From Rhizophlyctis rosea (taxonomy: Eukaryota > Chytridiomycota > Chytridiomycetes > Rhizophlyctidales > Rhizophlyctidaceae): a DNA stretch of 64,000 nt. The stretch lies in assembly GCA_027596075.1 (NCBI GenBank), contig JADGJC010000154.1:8725-72724 (forward strand), read 5' to 3'. The position numbers were made by a program, and so were the translations under genes. How positions within the stretch are numbered: the first letter of the stretch is position 1; the number at the start of each line of letters is the position of its first letter. Positions 62,696-64,000 of the stretch are shown one piece after another. Below the pieces are notes generated by a model that did no database searches, had not been told where the DNA came from, and saw only the letters and a program-made list of their open reading frames with translations.

Positions 62696-62872
62696 TGTGT
62701 AGATGAATAGTATGTACAGAATAGATGTATGTCAAGTTGGGTTTTTGTACATGTGTTTTTTTCTTTGGACTCCTGGCAGCACAGATACCACTCTTCGCTG
62801 ATTGTCCATCACGTTGTTGGATGATGTGTGCATTGGGCTGCTGCTCATCAACAGGTCTCTTTTTCATAAATC

Positions 62873-63277
62873 TTGTTCTGCATGTCTACTTGCTTTCCCG
62901 CAAGTATCGTCGTTCGTATCGGTCGCCATCGTATCGTTGCAGGAGTTACTGCTCGTGCCAACTCCGGTGGTGGCGCTAACGTCATCGACTATCGCATCTG
63001 CAAGACTTGTCGAATCCCAGTCAATCCTCAAGTCCCTCCTGGTTTGCGACTGGCCAACGCTGACGGTTCCCCGCTCAACATCATCGGCATGGCTACCTTT
63101 TTGGTTCAGTCTGGTCCAGTCGCTACCCGCATCCGAGCTTTTGTCGCCAATCCCCTTCCAAACAAGCTCATTCTCGGTACTCCATGGGCGATTGCAACTG
63201 GGGCTGTGCTCGACTTCAGTTCCAACACTGTTTGGTTTCGACTTATTGATTTCGGATACTTCCCCAAACCTTGTTGA
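62873..63277 (+). pseudogene. Decayed LTR-retrotransposon aspartic protease fragment
   Basis: A 134-codon frame reads like the retropepsin region of a gypsy-type Pol: GLRLANADGSPLNIIG, FLVQSG, FVANPLPNKLILGTPWAI and GAVLDFSSNTVWF. The ILGTPW plus G-A-V-L-D-F pattern is typical of that protease. The catalytic DTG triad that should precede it is not present in this frame; instead there is unrelated sequence. No reverse transcriptase, integrase or LTR is seen nearby. It is therefore a relic, lying just 3' of the WSC sensor gene. Confidence 0.5.
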
Positions 63278-63839
63278 CGTAAGGCCAAACATACTCGGAA
63301 CGGACAACAATACCTACACGCTGACGATTGGACCGTCACACAGGCACGGTGCTTGAAATCGAGACTGATGATATGTGTACGATGTTCTGAAGCATTTAGT
63401 CAATGATCACTTTCACAATTCATCCCCGCAATGCAGGAATTGTTTTGTCTCATCCTGTTGGTATGTGGAACCAGTGATAATCACCCTTCAATCCCAAAGA
63501 ATGAGGAAAACAAAAGGGAAAGACGTTCGGTATCAAATCCTCACCCACACACGCTCCACACGAAGCACTTGATGAGGCGCACACCGAAAACACTCGCCCG
63601 CCTTTCAGTGCGAAGCTGTTTTGATTGATTGAAGTTGTCTCTAAAAACACAAAAAAGAGATGGTACAATCTACATATGTATATTTTTCGTCTTTTTCTTG
63701 GTTGCAAACTGAATACTAGTGGAGTGTGGTTTCTATATCCAGAGATTGTTTACTACTCATCGTATACCTTGTCGGGAGGGTCTCTCCCGCTAATCCCAAT
63801 GTCCATTGTCCAAACCGTGAATTCCGACCCTTCCCGTCC
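63278..63839. other. Intergenic, after retroelement relic
   Basis: Holds the rest of any retroelement debris and the 3' UTR of the minus-strand GPI-type protein. No further ORF is convincing. Confidence 0.45.
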
Positions 63840-64000
63840 TTACGCCAACAAAGCTCCAACGACCGCCGCCAACCCAGCAACGACTCCACCGACCCATCCA
63901 ACCTTCACATCCGAGGCACCGCTACCAGGGAGGTTTGCTCCACCGACGGTGGTGGGAGTTCCGTTCGAGCTGGCGGTGGTAGAGGTGGGAGCGGCATCCT
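63840..64000 (-). CDS. 3' end of a GPI-type surface protein (partial)
   Basis: The minus-strand frame entering at the window edge ends at TAA (63840-63842). The visible 52 residues are Ala/Thr/Ser-rich (APTSTTASSNGTPTTV), then a likely omega-site region GSGASD, then a hydrophobic C-terminus VGGVVAGLAAVVGALLA with no charged tail. This is the layout of a GPI-attachment signal and suggests a wall or plasma-membrane glycoprotein. The functional domain lies outside the window. Confidence 0.7.
   Translation of the reverse strand, partial: DAAPTSTTASSNGTPTTVGGANLPGSGASDVKVGWVGGVVAGLAAVVGALLA

Overview
The window is nuclear DNA of a fungus, most likely an early-diverging zoosporic one (chytrid-type). 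The genes carry short GT-AG introns with GTRAGT-like donors. The gene set mixes fungal wall proteins (WSC domains, hevein-type chitin-binding modules, a GPI-type protein) with families I associate more with animals and early-diverging fungi than with yeasts and moulds: a FAM72 protein, an M13 endopeptidase, a KNOP1-like SMAP-domain protein and a class I cyclic-nucleotide phosphodiesterase. The lineage is inferred from this gene content, not from a phylogeny. Exon structures were derived by hand from splice signals, reading phase and family motifs.

Layout, left to right. 1-12 kb: the 3' end of an unknown gene behind a near-pure G/C contig edge; a mitochondrial-type Tgl2-like lipase (minus); an intron-containing tRNA-Ser(CGA); a FAM72 protein with a long disordered N-terminus (plus); a 13-exon M13 zinc endopeptidase (minus). 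12.5-20 kb: the spliceosomal protein SF3B1 (minus), diverging from a PDCD2/Tsr4 protein (plus). Their shared promoter holds a perfect 33-bp tandem repeat with bZIP-type TGAGTCA sites. The PDCD2 gene has FG repeats in the protein and a cluster of tiny-loop hairpins in its second intron. 19.9-21.2 kb: a caspase-like gene with a sequence gap and an apparent frameshift. 22.9-26.2 kb: an arrestin-fold protein with three SH3 domains.

28.7-37.9 kb holds the most striking gene: 14 in-phase exons encoding about 2,635 residues. Its N-terminal 1,760 residues (kinase-like, AAA/STAND ATPase, helical repeats, GAF) match the sensor half of fungal group X hybrid histidine kinases. Where the histidine kinase and receiver should follow, there is a complete class I cyclic-nucleotide phosphodiesterase domain. 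It looks like a stress or nutrient sensor rewired to cAMP/cGMP breakdown.

37.9-64 kb is gene-poor, with long intervals where I see no convincing gene. It carries a SMAP-domain nucleolar-type protein, a purple acid phosphatase, an F-box protein, a vanadium haloperoxidase-family enzyme, a two-WSC/two-chitin-binding wall protein, a WSC-type membrane sensor, a decayed retrotransposon protease fragment and the 3' end of a GPI-type surface protein. The last 16 kb is therefore rich in secreted and cell-surface functions.
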